Assembly (NCBI GenBank): GCA_020205615.1
Contig: CM035170.1
Location: 10,038,311-10,102,310 of the forward strand
Reading direction: 5' to 3'
Length of the DNA stretch: 64,000 bases
Source: Panax quinquefolius
Taxonomy: Eukaryota; Streptophyta; Magnoliopsida; Apiales; Araliaceae
Within the stretch, counting starts at the first letter, position 1. Each line of letters begins with the position of its first letter. Position numbers and translations under genes: made by a program. The notes below the pieces were generated by a model. It worked only from the letters and a program-made list of their open reading frames with translations, had not been told where the DNA came from and made no database searches. Below, in pieces: positions 11,581 to 23,014 of the stretch.

Positions 11581-12352
11581 GATGTCGAATTTTATGAAGC
11601 TAGTCAAGCTGGGGAGGAAGAACCCCGTGTACCTATAGTACCTACTGAGGAGGAACCCCGTGTACCTATAGTACCAACAGAGGAGGAGCCCCGAGACATT
11701 CATGTCGTTAGGGAGCAAATTGATGAGGGGAGTCATCTCCATTGATCACCGTTGTTGGTCAGGAGCATGAGCCCAAGACTGATCCTGAGGAGGAATTTGT
11801 TGAGGAAGAGGAAGAGGAAGAGGAAGAAGAGGAGTTACCACGGTACACCGTTGATGCTGAGATGTACGACACATTATACGACCGTAACGTGGAGTTACGA
11901 GATGAGGTGCATGATCTGACTGAGCGAGCTATTATTCAAATGACATTTCTCTAGAGAAGGAGAGAGAGATTTCGACTCTTCACTCACGACTGGGAAATGT
12001 AGAATGGGATTTGGTCCATGAGAAGGGTCAAACCGAAGATAAGACCGAGGAGATAGAGAAGCTGAAGAAGGAACTAAAGGAAACCTCCAAAAGACTGAAC
12101 ATAGCAGAGGAAGGCTGGGTAAGAGAATCACGTCGAGCTGATCGTGCAGAAGATGATGGTCGTGCAAAGAAGGCGAAGATTGGGGAGACATATTCTACAC
12201 TTAACAAGGCAATGAATGAGACCCAAGATCGAGTTTTGAGGTACCCGATCCAATTCGAAGGACTACCATTGTACATGATGGATCGCAGGATGATGTATCG
12301 CATCTTAGAAGAGGAGCGTAGCAAGGCTAATCAGTACCTTGACCGACAGTGA
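11581..12352 (+). pseudogene. Extra ORF upstream of gag: acidic, coiled-coil-like protein
   Basis: About 257 codons of coding-like sequence lie between the primer site and gag, broken by a frameshift near 11740 and another near 11935. The N-terminal part is strongly acidic and holds two 33-bp repeats encoding EEPRVPIVPTE. It is followed by a long Glu run (about 11795-11835). The C-terminal part (about 11950-12352) is rich in Lys/Glu with heptad-like spacing, suggesting a coiled coil, and ends at TGA 12350-12352. No in-frame ATG opens it. The sequence ttttgttgtcag (11569-11580) just before it looks like a 3' splice site. I recognise no family. Gag itself starts separately at 12642, so this is not simply gag. 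B and E have no such frame. Confidence 0.55.
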
Positions 12353-12641
12353 TATGATTTATTTAATTATGTGAAGAACTTAATTAGTTTTAGATGTAAA
12401 TTCTGACGTGTTTATGAACGAAGGAATATTTGAATGTTTTAAATCCTCGTGGATTCTTTATTCCAGGATAGTTGATGTAAATAGCAGTTATGCTATCGTT
12501 TAATGTTAAAACTTTGATTTGAATGTAAATATATCAAGTTGTTTGAGATGATGTGTTAAATGAGTATGTTAAATTGTTAAGTAATGCCTTAACTATTAGA
12601 GAAATAAATAAATTTCTAATAAGCGTTTATTTAACAGAAAT

Positions 12642-13795
12642 ATGCCGCCAAGGAGAAGACAACAACGCCAACCGGCTCGTGAAAGAGTCTACCAATAATA
12701 ACAATAATGCCAATGCTAATCCTGCTCAAGCAGTTTAGTTAACTTACCGACTGAGCCATGAATAATCAACCTCAAGCTCCACCAAACACAACGTTTAAAG
12801 ACTTCAAGGCGGTGGGACCGCCAGAGTTCAAAGGTTCCATGAACCCAATCGAGGCTCAAACGGGTTGGGTTATGGAAATGGAGAAGGTTTTCGACGTTGC
12901 TAGGGTTAGAGAAGACCGTAAGACCGCTTTTGCAACGTTTATCTGTGAAGTCCGAGGCTAGCTATTGGTGGCAAAACAAACAAAGTGTGAGGAGGTGAAG
13001 GTGTAATTACGTGGGAGAGATTTAAAGAGATGTTTTTGAAATGTATTTCCCAACTAGTTCACAGAGAATCGGATGGAGGTTCAATTTCTAGAAACTCAAG
13101 CAGGAAAAATATGAGCGTACCGACTACGCTGGCTAAATTCAACGAGTTAGCGAGGTCCCCCCCCCGTATCAAGTACACATGGACGAAAGAAAAGCTAGAA
13201 GATTCAACAAGGACTAAAGCCTTGGGTGTACAAAGAAGGTATCAATGTTTCGAGATAAACACATTTGCCGGAGTTTTGGAAAAGGCCATCCTCGCTGAAG
13301 GTGGAAGCGATGCGGTGACCAAGTACAATCAAGATCAAAAGAAGAAGAAGAGTGAAGGTGAAATTAATAATAAGGCCAATGGAAGTGGCACAGGAGGTGG
13401 AAATTTCAATCAGAAGAAAAGATGGAATGACAGCTCATCATCGGGAAATCAGCAAGGTAATCAAAAGAAAAGAATCGAAGCATGCCCGACTTGCGGGAAA
13501 GCCCATCTGGGAGTTTGTATGAAAGGAAAAAGAGTGTGCTACAATTGTGGTCAGGAAGGCCACATAAAGACCAAACCGCCCAAAACCCAAAGAAGGGTGC
13601 TTTGTTTTATTTTACTTGTGGTTCAAGGACCATCTGGCAAGAGATCGTCCCAAGAAGGGATCGGAGGGTCGGGATCGAGGAGGAAACCGGGAATAACAAT
13701 GGAAATACCTTTCAACCATCACCGACCAACCACAAACCGACCGACCGCCTTGACTTTCAACACGACGACGGTGCAAGATGCGCTCAATCCGTGAT
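12642..13795 (+). pseudogene. gag: Element A gag (capsid and nucleocapsid), broken
   Basis: The frame opens at ATG 12642 with MPPRRRQQRQ, a typical basic start for plant chromoviral Gag. It is shifted within 20 codons. Capsid-like segments follow (FKDFKAVGPPEFKG near 12790, then a stop at 12959). The C-terminal part (13030-13794) carries CPTCGKAHLGVC and a zinc knuckle CYNCGQEGHIKTK whose last Cys is replaced by Pro. A second knuckle is lost to frameshift near 13600. Gag would package the RNA in virus-like particles. The acquired stops and the lost knuckle Cys say this copy is dead. Confidence 0.8.
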
Positions 13796-13830
13796 GTGGT
13801 GTCAAGTATCATTCGATCAATAAAGTTAAT

Positions 13831-14160
13831 GCTTACGTATTATTTGATTGATTCAAAAGCTACTTGTTCCTTTATATCCAATGATTTTGCCAAGAATTTA
13901 GATTTGCCTAAGAATGAATTGGATTACCCATGAACATAGAAATTGCGAATAGAGAAATAATCCAAGTAAAAATACGTATATAAGAACTGCAGAGAGTGGA
14001 TATTAAGGGTAATATCATGAACGTAGATCTTATCCCTATTCGACTTGGGGAATTTGATGTTATTTTGGGAATGGATCGTTATTCAATTACGGGCAGAATT
14101 GATTGCCAAAAGAAGCGTATTAACCTTATGACTCACAAAGGTTGTGTTTTATGGTAGCAA
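13831..14160 (+). pseudogene. Element A aspartic protease, broken
   Basis: The active-site region reads LIDSKATCSFIS (about 13842-13877), where the usual D-S/T-G has Lys in place of Gly. Downstream, FDVILGMDRYSITG (about 14050-14092) matches the conserved ILGMDWL region of plant gypsy proteases. Stops occur between the two. It would mature the Gag-Pol polyprotein; the Gly-to-Lys change alone should inactivate it. Confidence 0.75.
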
Positions 14161-14408
14161 GTCGCCTAGACAAGCGAGTTATCGACGATGATGCAGCCGA
14201 GAAGTTGTTAAGACAAGGTCGTGTAGGATACTTAGCTTACATAGTCGACAATCGAAAAAGAGAATCAAGGTCGAAGAGATACTGATTGTGAGGGACTTCA
14301 TCGATTTCATTTCCGATTTATTTACCGGACTCCACCGATAGAGAGGTAGATTTTGTTGATCGATTTGGCGCCAGAACTCGCTCTCCAATATCGAAGGCAC
14401 CATACCGA

Positions 14409-14965
14409 ATGGCACCAGTAGAGATGAAGGAATTAATGGTACAACTACAAGAATTGTTGGACAAGAAGTACATTCAACCGAGCGTATCGCCGTGGGGAGC
14501 GCCGGTGTTGTTTGTGAAGAAGAAGGATGGATCGATGCGACTCTGCATTGACTACAGAGAACTGAACAAGGTCACGATTAAAAATAGATATCCATTACCA
14601 AGGATCGATGATCTGTTTGATCAATTGAAGGGAGCAAGATATTTTCCCAAGATAGACTTGAGGAGTGGTTATCACCAACTGAAGGTGAGGCCAGAGGATG
14701 TACCAAAGACAGGGTTCAGAACGCGATACGATCACTATGAATTTTAGTAATGTCGTTTGGTCTTACGAATGCTCCTGCAGCATTTATGGGACTAATGAAT
14801 GGTGTGTTCAAACCATTTTTGGACAAGTTCGTAGTTGTATTTATAGATGATATTTTGGTATATTCCAAAACCAAAGAAGAACACGAAGAGCATTTCAGAT
14901 TAACGTTGGAAGTAGTGAAGGGAGAAGTTGTACACCAAGTTTTCGAAATGCAAATTTTGGATTGA
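14409..14965 (+). pseudogene. Element A reverse transcriptase, frameshifted
   Basis: The first frame has the classical palm motifs [20 protein letters not shown] and [20 protein letters not shown], then [14 protein letters not shown] one-base loss within tttta at about 14743 truncates it. The next frame continues at [12 protein letters not shown] and contains the catalytic FIDDILVYS box (about 14840-14866). A further shift near 14930 leads into the RNase H frame. Catalytic aspartates are intact, so the damage is mostly recent indels. Confidence 0.9.
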
Positions 14966-15640
14966 ACGGGTACAATTTCTTGGTCACGTGATAGATAAAA
15001 ACGAAATTTCGGTAGATCCATCTAAAGTCGAAGCCGTAATTAACTGGGATCAGCCGAGAACGCCGTCAGAAGTAAGAAGTTTTCTTGGATTAGCAGGATA
15101 TTATAGAAGATTCATACAAGACTTTTCCAAGATCGCAACTCCGTTAACGAATTTAACTCGTAAAGCTGTGAAATTTGTTTGGACGGAGAAGTGTGAGGAG
15201 AGCTTTCAAGAATTGAAGAAGAGATTGAGAACGTCACCTGTGTTATCCCTTCTGGATGATACAGGAAATTTTGTTGTTTATAGTGATGCGTCGCATAAAG
15301 GACTTGGCTGTGTGCTGATGCAAAACGGCAAAGTCATTGCGTATGCATCACGACAATTGAAAGATTACGAGAAGGGATATCCGACCCACGACTTGGAGTT
15401 AGCTGCAATTGTTTTTGCTTTAAAAATTTGGAGGCACTATCTCTACAGGGAGAAGTGTGAAATATATATGGACCAAAAGAGTCTGAAATATATTTTTACA
15501 CAGAAGGATTTGAATATGCATCAAAGAAGATGGTTGGAATTAATTAAGGATTACGACCGTGAGATTTTATACCATCCGGTAAAGCAAATGTGGTTCACGA
15601 CGCCTTAAGTAGAAAGGGTCGTGAGAAATTGATGATGTTG
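14966..15640 (+). pseudogene. Element A RT connection and RNase H
   Basis: [20 protein letters not shown] opens the part after the palm. [17 protein letters not shown] leads into the connection, and [20 protein letters not shown] begins RNase H with its first Asp. The stretch [20 protein letters not shown] supplies the conserved Glu. The later TDHKSL motif reads [10 protein letters not shown], so an expected Asp-His pair is Asp-Gln here. A frameshift near 15590 ends the frame. Confidence 0.9.
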
Positions 15641-15665
15641 ATTTGCTCAGAGGAGCTAATTTGAA

Positions 15666-16849
15666 ATGGAGAAACTAGAGTTAGAAGTGAAGTATCCTAT
15701 GAAAATTGATGAGAAGCTATTTCAGATGCAATCTGGTATAACCCTAATGGATAAAGTTAAGGAGGCTCAGCTTCAGGACGAAGAATGTAAAAAGGTGACA
15801 AAGAAGATATCTGAAGGAACTGAACCGAGATTTAAGACGGATAAGGAAGGAATACTGAGATTTGAGAGTAGAATTTGGGTACCGTCAGTACAAGAGATTA
15901 AGGAAGAAATTTTGAGCGAGGCTCATAGTTCACGATATTAGATTCACCCTGGTAGTACCAAAATGTACCAAGATCTTCGACAATATTTCTGGTGGCCAAA
16001 TTTAAAACGAGACGTTGCAGAATGTGTTGCCAAGTGTCTTACCTGTCAGAAAGTGAAAGCAGAACATCAAAGACCAAGTGGATTACTACAACCGTTTGAA
16101 ATCCCAGAATGGAAATGGGAACATATTATAATGGACTTCGTGGTTAGCCTTCCGACGACTCAGAAAGGCTATGACGCAGTATGGGTTATCGTTGACCGAC
16201 TGACGAAATCAGTACATTTCCTTCCGATCAAAATAAGATTCAACTTAGATCAGTTGACAATGTTATACGTAAAAGAGATTGTTTCAAGGCACGGAGTTCT
16301 GGTATCAATTGTTTCAAATAGGGATCCGCGCTTCATATCAAATTTCTAGAAACGTCTTCAGGAATGCATGGGTACGCAATTACGAATGAGTACAGCTTAT
16401 CACCCTCAAATAGACGGGCAGAGCGAACGAACAATTCAAACGTTAGAAGATATGCTAAGAGCCTGTGTGATGGACTTCAAAGGAAATTGGGATGATCACC
16501 TCACCGTTAGTAGAGTTCTACTACAACAACAAGCTACCACGCTAGTATTGGTATGCCACCACGGTTAAGCGTTATACTACAGAAAAGTGCGAACTCCGCT
16601 TTACTGGGATGAAGTTGGTGAGAGACAATTGCTAGGGCCAGAATTGGTATAGCAGACAACAAAAATAGTCAAAGTGATCCGAAAGCACGACTGGTAGCGG
16701 CTCAAGATCGATAGAAGAAATACGTTGATCCACATCGTAAAAAAATATCGAAGTTTGAATCGTGTAGTTATGTTTTCTTGAAGGTCTCTCCCGGAAGGGA
16801 AGATCGTGTTTAGAAAGAAAGGTAAAATTGAGCCCAAGATTCCTCCCAT
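15666..16849 (+). pseudogene. Element A integrase, broken
   Basis: The N-terminal HHCC region is present (IHPGSTK near 15943, CLTCQKVKAEHQ near 16037-16072) with a stop just before it at about 15939. The catalytic core shows MDFVVSLP (first Asp, about 16131), SNRDPRF (second Asp, about 16315) and [18 protein letters not shown], where the catalytic Glu is intact. Another stop lies at 16347-16349 and shifts follow after 16560. It would insert the DNA copy into chromosomes. Confidence 0.85.
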
Positions 16850-17165
16850 TTGAGTATCACGAGAAGAATCGAGAAGTCGCCACATGAGGTAGCCTTACCT
16901 CCAGCACTCGAGAATGTCCACAACGTCTTCTACGTGTCTGTGTTACGACCCTACAAAGCCGATTACAAGCATGTAATTGAATACGAACCCCTGCATTTTG
17001 AGAAAGACTTATCTTACGAAGAAATTCCTGTCCAAATTGTCGACCGAAAAGAACAAGTTCTCAGAAATAAAGTTATACCTTCTGTTAAAGTAATATAGAG
17101 GAACCACAACGCTGAAGAAGCTACGTGGGAACTCTAAGAGAATATGATGAAGAATTACCCTCATT
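16850..17165 (+). pseudogene. Element A integrase C-terminus with chromodomain
   Basis: LPPALENVHNVFYVSVLRPY matches the conserved end of the integrase, followed by HFEKDLSYEEIPVQIVDRKE and VLRNKVIPSVKV, then RNHNAEEATWEL across a TAG. This is the usual layout of Tekay chromodomains, which direct integration to marked chromatin. Confidence 0.8.
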
Positions 17166-17190
17166 TATTACTTAATTATGTGAAAGCGAT

Positions 17191-17286
17191 TTTGGGGACA
17201 TAATCTTTGTATGGGGGGGAGAATGTAATGGGTCGAATTTATGGAGTCGTGATTCTGGGGACATAATCCTTTTAAGGGGGGAAAGA
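17191..17286 (+). other. Element A polypurine tract, duplicated
   Basis: The tract aaggggggaaaga (17274-17286) sits directly before the 3' LTR and would prime plus-strand synthesis. About 60 bases earlier there is a second G-run (atgggggggagaatg). Both are preceded by tggggacataatc, so the segment appears tandemly duplicated. Confidence 0.7.
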
Positions 17287-20105
17287 TGTGACGAACGAGA
17301 TTTTTGTAATTTAATTCTTAATATTTATTGAATTAAATAAATATTTTTTAATGATTTAATTATTGGATTAAATAATTAATTGATGCAATTGTGGTAGATT
17401 AATTTAATTATATGTGTTACATTTATTAAATTAATGTAGAAAATAATTATTATTTGAAGTATGTCATTATGTGAGCTTATTGTATTAAATGAAATATTTA
17501 ATATGCATAATGTTATTTTAATTAATGTAATAATTAATTAGAGAATTAATAATTTGACATTATTTATTAATGAGAAATTAAATATATGACTATGTGAATT
17601 TATGAGAAGTTATTATATTTTTTTTATATTAAATAAGATATTTGATTTATTGTGCAAGTGGGTGTGACATGATTTAAACTATATGATAAAACTTTATTAA
17701 ATTAAATGGTTTTAAAATCTATTAAGCCTAGCCAAACATGGCCTTAGTGGGAGTTACTAGCAGTTACTCATGATTGGGTTAACTGACCAGTATGCGCTTC
17801 AGTTCTCTTTTCCTTTATTATACGTACTCTTCTTTTTATTCATTTTCTAAGTTTGAAAACAGGGAGGGAGAAAGAGTTTGAGGAATTGTCAGATAAAATT
17901 GTGAGATTTATAGATATTGGGAGTGTGTAATCTACAAATTGTTGTGAAAGAGTCATCTGTGATCATCTCTTCTAAATTTATACTCTACAGGGTAATCTCC
18001 TCCTTCCCAATTTCTATTTTACGTTGTTTGAGTTTTACAAAAAAAATGGCTTTCATAGTTTTCTGTAAAGTCTCTATAATGGGAAATTGTAAGACTTATG
18101 TGCATATATAGGTTAAGATGTTTTCAAATCATATTTAATTATATATATTTTGTAAACCATAACATCAGTTTCATGAAAATACGTAGTATATGATTTCTAA
18201 AAAATTACAGAGTATGAGTTTTGGCCTTATACGTGATAATTCATGTGTTGATCATATATTATCCCTAAATTTTACACTCGTATGTTGTTATGCATGTTGA
18301 TACGAAGAGACCAAAGTTTAAATAAACGGATTCGGTGTTATAACGAATCCGTAGTGATAATTTTCATGTTTTATTTTCAAAACCTTCAAGAACATCAAAG
18401 TCAGTGAAATTCACATATTTTAGTTCTTTGATTATGTGATTTAATGGGTTAAAACCATTCTATAAATGTTGGGTTATGTTTATGCATGAATTATAACATG
18501 TGGGTATGATTAATTTCGTGTAGTAGTAATTTAATTGAGTTTTTCGTGTTCTCGCACTTTTCGCAATTTTATGAATCGCTGTTCGCAATTTCAGTTTCTG
18601 CATTCATGCAACCGCATGATCTCAATCTTATGTCATCAAGCCACACGCCACCAATAGCTCAACCATAAGACTCAAAGTTCCAGCCATGCTAGCCACTGCA
18701 AGCAATGCAATATACAAGAATATAAAAAAAAAAGCCAATTTCACCACTCTCTGAAATGTCCAGAAATGAGATATTTTTAATGTTCAAGTCTAGCAATGTA
18801 ATAACAACTTGATTTAAAGAACATAGAGATATGTTAAAAGTATAATGAGATGATAAAATAGATGTTTAACATGTAAATAACATAATTACATTGAGTTATG
18901 GAGTATATAATTAAATTATTATTCATGAAGTGATATTATGTAACAGTAAATGTGATAATTTGACTAAGTATAGTCATAACCAAAGTTTAGACAAAAGAAT
19001 AATCGTTGATGATTAGTTAAGTTATAAATAATTGGTATTGTGAATGTGAATGGCATGTAGGATTAAATTCAAAGAACGTGCTTAGTTAAAGTGTAATCTA
19101 CGCACGAGGCAAGTTTCCTAACCCTACTTGTCATTATTGTTCAAGTTTATTATTTACCTCGAGTAAATTATCATTACTATTATTCAAGTTCGAATGTTAT
19201 ATTAAAGATTTATTATATTTTCAAAGCATGATTCAGTTATACAATAATTGTTCTATTGTATACTTCTTGAGATTATTATTCGAATTGAATATCATTATTG
19301 TTGAACCTTATTAGACTAGTGAACTTTATTGATTCAACTAGTCCTTAGTTGATGAATGTTTAAATTTCAAACCCTTATTGAATTATCCAAACCAAACTTC
19401 CTTTAGAAAGCGGATTCGAATGTCAAACTTAGATGAACAACCCCAGTAAAGGGATTTACTTATCGTTAAGCGTTAAGATATTGTGCACAAGATGGTACTA
19501 AGGGCCGATCCCCCCCAAGTACGAGTAGAAAGGTCCATAGTCTTATGATCATTAAAGGTTTCAAGTATAACCCTTGATAACCTAGGACATAGTTCAAGGT
19601 CTTATGACCCTCAGAATTCTTTTGATTCTTATTATTTCTTTCTTGATTCAAAAGTTGAGCTTTCATTCAGATGTTTTTTATTTACTCGCATGTTATTATA
19701 CTGTTATTTCATTATTATACTTATGGGCAATAGTGCTCACTCTTGCTTAATAATAACATTGCAGTTAAGAACGAAAGAACCGATGAACCTTCCACTAGTA
19801 AAGGCAAGGGCAAAGTTAGCAAGTGATGAAGACTTGTTATTTTTATTAGATGATGTATTTATGTTTAAGACTTGAGTTAATGATGTTATTTAAGACTTAT
19901 TTATTTATGATTCCGCACAGATGTTTAAGGTTAGTTTAACCTGGGATTGTATTATTATTATTTGGATGTTGTAACCCTTAAGGGGAAGATTTTTATTCTA
20001 TTTATTGCATGGTTTGCATTTATTATGGGTAGATAGATAGATGATATTTGTACAGTGAACTCCAGATCCCGTTGAATCGAAGTGCCCGTATTTGGGGGTG
20101 TCACA
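17287..20105 (+). repeat. Element A 3' LTR
   Basis: It starts tgtgacgaacgagattttt right after the polypurine tract and ends gggggtgtcaca, about 2.82 kb. It is closely similar to the 5' LTR along nearly all its length, except in a ~200-bp patch at about 18533-18735. Confidence 0.9.
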
Positions 20106-20127
20106 ACACGTCTGTTTAACACATTTT

Positions 20128-20129
<2 letters not shown>

Positions 20130-20165
<36 letters not shown>
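20130..20165. repeat. (TA)n microsatellite
   Basis: A pure TA run that forms the left border of the first of three hairpin elements. Confidence 0.9.
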
Positions 20166-20168
<3 letters not shown>

Positions 20169-20509
20169 AGATCTTAAGCTCACTCTTATTGAGCTCACCC
20201 CGAAACTCACCTACGCTTTTTTTTATAAAAAATAACTAATAAAAATGTATAATAATTTTTTGGAATTGAAAGTTTTTTTTAAAAAGTGTTTTGGGTGTGA
20301 TTTGGGTACATATAAAAAATAGTGTTATACAGTCTGTACAACACTGCTTTGTTATATGTATCCAAATCACACCCAAAATACTTTTTTTTTTAAAACTTTC
20401 AATTCCAAAAATTATTATACATTTTTATTAGTTATGTTTTTTTATATAAAAAAATGGTAGGAGAGCTTTCCTGGGTAAGAGCTTCAATAAAAGAAACTTA
20501 AAAATGGAA

Positions 20510-20511
<2 letters not shown>
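20166..20511. mobile_element. (TA)n-flanked hairpin element 1
   Basis: The two halves are inverted repeats through most of the length, for example actaataaaaatgtataata near 20236 against its complement near 20415. The centre carries tacagtctgtaca with a tacatata/tatatgta stem, very like the centre of MITE M2. The ends (ttaagctcactcttattgag on the left) resemble those of hairpin element 3. (TA)n tracts border both sides, so a TA target is likely. Confidence 0.65.

Positions 20512-20552
<41 letters not shown>
20512..20552. repeat. (TA)n microsatellite
   Basis: A TA run between hairpin elements 1 and 2. Confidence 0.9.
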
Positions 20553-20555
<3 letters not shown>

Positions 20556-20723
20556 GGGTTCTTCCAAATGAACCTGGAGGCGAAACCAAGAAAGAAATGG
20601 CTATAGCTATTTTCTATCGTTATAGCATAAAAATCGATTTTCTATGTTATAACGACGGAAAAAATCGTCGCTATAACTTAAGTTAGTTTCTAAAGTTCAT
20701 TCTTCCAGCTTCATTTGGAAGTT

Positions 20724-20727
<4 letters not shown>
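20553..20727. mobile_element. (TA)n-flanked hairpin element 2
   Basis: Terminal inverted repeats of about 24 bases: gggttcttccaaatgaac on the left, and its near-complement ttcatttggaagtttaac on the right. The inner part is also self-complementary (cgttatag...ctataac with a cgacg/cgtcg core). TA arrays adjoin both ends. Confidence 0.65.

Positions 20728-20804
<77 letters not shown>
20728..20804. repeat. (TA)n followed by (AG)n microsatellite
   Basis: A TA run to about 20776 and then an AG run to 20804, between hairpin elements 2 and 3. Confidence 0.9.
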
Positions 20805-20805
<1 letters not shown>

Positions 20806-21051
20806 GCTTGATGTTAAGCTAACCTTTATTCAATTCAATTCACTCACCTTAGCTTAGCAGACAGACCCGTGACGGATTTGGTTTCATCTATATAACTGTC
20901 GTCTATACTTTTAGCGACGAGACAACATATAAGCGTCGCTAAAAATATAGATGATGACATGACATTGTATGGCCGATCAAATCATCGTCAATCCGTCAAA
21001 AGGAAAAGTGAGCTTCAGGTGAATTGAATAAGAAAAAAAATTAAGATCCTG
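20805..21051. mobile_element. (TA)n-flanked hairpin element 3
   Basis: The left end (gatgttaagctaacctttat, then tcaattcactcacc) pairs imperfectly with the right end (ggtgaattgaataagaaa, then ttaagatc). Inner arms pair around ttttagcgacga and gcgtcgctaaaa, and around gacggatt and aatccgtc. A (TA)n tract follows at 21052-21074. The ends resemble hairpin element 1. Confidence 0.6.
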
Positions 21052-22331
21052 ATATATATATATATATATATATAATGATTTATAAAATAAAAATTATAAA
21101 TTAGGGAAGTGATGATGGAATATAGACAAATGGTGAAGTATATATATAGAGTTCATTAATCAATTCTATGTAAATGAAAATTTTGTGTATGCTTCATTAG
21201 CTCCTTTGATTACATTAAGGGATATGAAGGTTAAACGTATTTAAAAAATTTATTCATTTCATAAATTTATTTAGTGAAACTTATTTCATTTGTAAAAAAA
21301 ACATTTCAAAGCATATGAGAGGTTCAAACCCTTGCATTGTCTTTTAAGTGTGTAGATAAAATGTGATAATCTAGTGATAGAATTTTATTTTTTGACCGTT
21401 CGAGTTTATTACTCAACAAAAGTAAGAAAAATTCAAAATTAATCAAGACGTTACACAAATAATGTAAGTTTTCCTAAAGTTCCGTCTGGGCCTTAAGATG
21501 AAATGCTTCCTTAAAATCGAATTCTAATAAAACAGGTTACCAAAAAAAGTGTATTCCATGTAATCCGATGAAATTTGGATAATTAAAAAGGATAATGTCA
21601 ATGGTTATAAATTTTTTATATTAAAAAGTGCTTCAAATAATTGGTATAATTATTCTACTTAAGTATATTCCATGTAATTGATTGTACCATAAAATACTAT
21701 ATCTTATTAATTGTTACATCATTTGACATATTTGAAATAAAGATTTAAGACTCCTCTCACTACCCAAATAAAAATAGTGTGTACATCAGATAGAACCCAC
21801 ACAAGCTGATACCATTTTGGTACCAAATCTACGGTGGTAAGGAGTGTTGCGACCATTATGTGGTCGCTGTGTTTGATAAACCTGAGAATTAAGATTTGAA
21901 TGATTATGATATCTTAATAAATTAGATCATCTGAATGGTTATGAGGTCTGAATCTAAAAAATTATTTAATAACTAAAAAGTAAGTTGTCTCTTAATAACA
22001 CTATTTTACCATTTTAAAGGGTAAAATTATTTATTTAATAATTTTAAATATTCAATTTAATAAAAATGATTGCATAATATTGTTGAATATATTTATATAA
22101 AATAAATTATCAAATTTTTTTTATTAAGAGGTACCTCTTAATTATTAAAATTTCATTTTCTGTCTTACCGATTAAGAGACATTCAGAGGTAGCAAAAAAA
22201 TAAAAAAACAGCATCATTCCTCTTAGCGAATAAGAGACAGTCCATTAAGAGGCAATCAGATGTAAACAAACAGCACCTGAGGCAATGGGAACAAACATAG
22301 CAATAAAATTGTGACTGTTAACGTGGATTGT
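21052..22331. other. (TA)n then AT-rich intergenic DNA
   Basis: A (TA)n tract (21052-21074) closes the hairpin trio. The rest has no coding signal. Around 21900-22260, repeated ttaagag/ctcttaa motifs (cttaataacac, aagaggtacctctt, gaataagagacag) suggest a decayed small transposon, but I could not define its ends. Confidence 0.45.
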
Positions 22332-22489
22332 GAATCCGGTTATCATGAAGTTAATTTCATAGTAAGTTGGTCAATTAGTTAATACAGTGCTGACACGCAA
22401 AAAAATAAATTATCTTTTGATCTGCGTGTCGATAATGAATTGGTCAATTGATCAAAATTAACTTTATGCTCACCATTTCCCCTAATTGT
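22332..22489. mobile_element. MITE family M1, copy 4
   Basis: The left arm atccggttatcatgaagtta, the shared gtaagttggtcaatta stretch, the central ctgcgtgtc motif and the right arm aactttatgctcacc match the other M1 copies. The flanks (gattgtga and aattgtgt) are only roughly alike, so the target duplication is weak. Ends are approximate. Confidence 0.6.
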
Positions 22490-22665
22490 GTCTGTTCATC
22501 AAATTATTAAATAAAAAAAATTTAAAATCTGCACATGAAACAAATAAACACTCTAAAAAAATTGACGGTAGGAGTCTTAGGGGGACAACTCTGGTGTGAG
22601 AATAAGTACAGACCAGAAACGTCAACAATGAAGCTATGTAATTGTTCTAATGAATAAGAGTACTA

Positions 22666-22712
<47 letters not shown>

Positions 22713-23014
22713 GTGTACCTTGAACTTGTATTATGGTTATATTTATAGTTTGATCACACCGCCCCAATTTACCATGCACGTCCCCAAGTTAGAATAGAAG
22801 TCTTATGTAGTGCCAATGTAACCATCCAGCCATGTGGCGTGGGTACCCCAAATCATTCGGACCCATCAAATCACACTCCAACATTACTTAGCAAATTATA
22901 TACTCATGTTACCACAAAAGTCAAACCAACAATCTGGTATGCCACGTGACTAACAAGAACCCCAAATTTCATCATTACCCTATATACGGGGAAATGTGCC
23001 TTTGTCATACGTAT
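22490..23014. other. Intergenic DNA with (TG)n and a G-box-like motif
   Basis: It contains a long TG run (22669-22709) and less AT-rich sequence up to the edge of LTR D. The motif gccacgtgac (about 22952) is a G-box type, but no gene follows because the retrotransposon nest begins at 23015. Confidence 0.5.

Larger units (their letters stand above)
8561..20105 (+). mobile_element. Element A: full-length Tekay-like Ty3/gypsy retrotransposon
   Basis: The layout is complete: 5' LTR (8561-11363), iMet primer site, an extra ORF, gag, protease, RT, RNase H, integrase, chromodomain-like end, polypurine tract and 3' LTR (17287-20105). The order PR-RT-RH-IN with a C-terminal chromodomain and very long LTRs fits the Tekay (Del) chromoviruses. 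Every domain is interrupted by stops or frameshifts, so this copy could move only with help. No clear target duplication was found: the right flank begins acacg, and the left LTR lacks the first bases (tgtg) seen in the right LTR, so its left edge may be slightly eroded. Confidence 0.9.
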
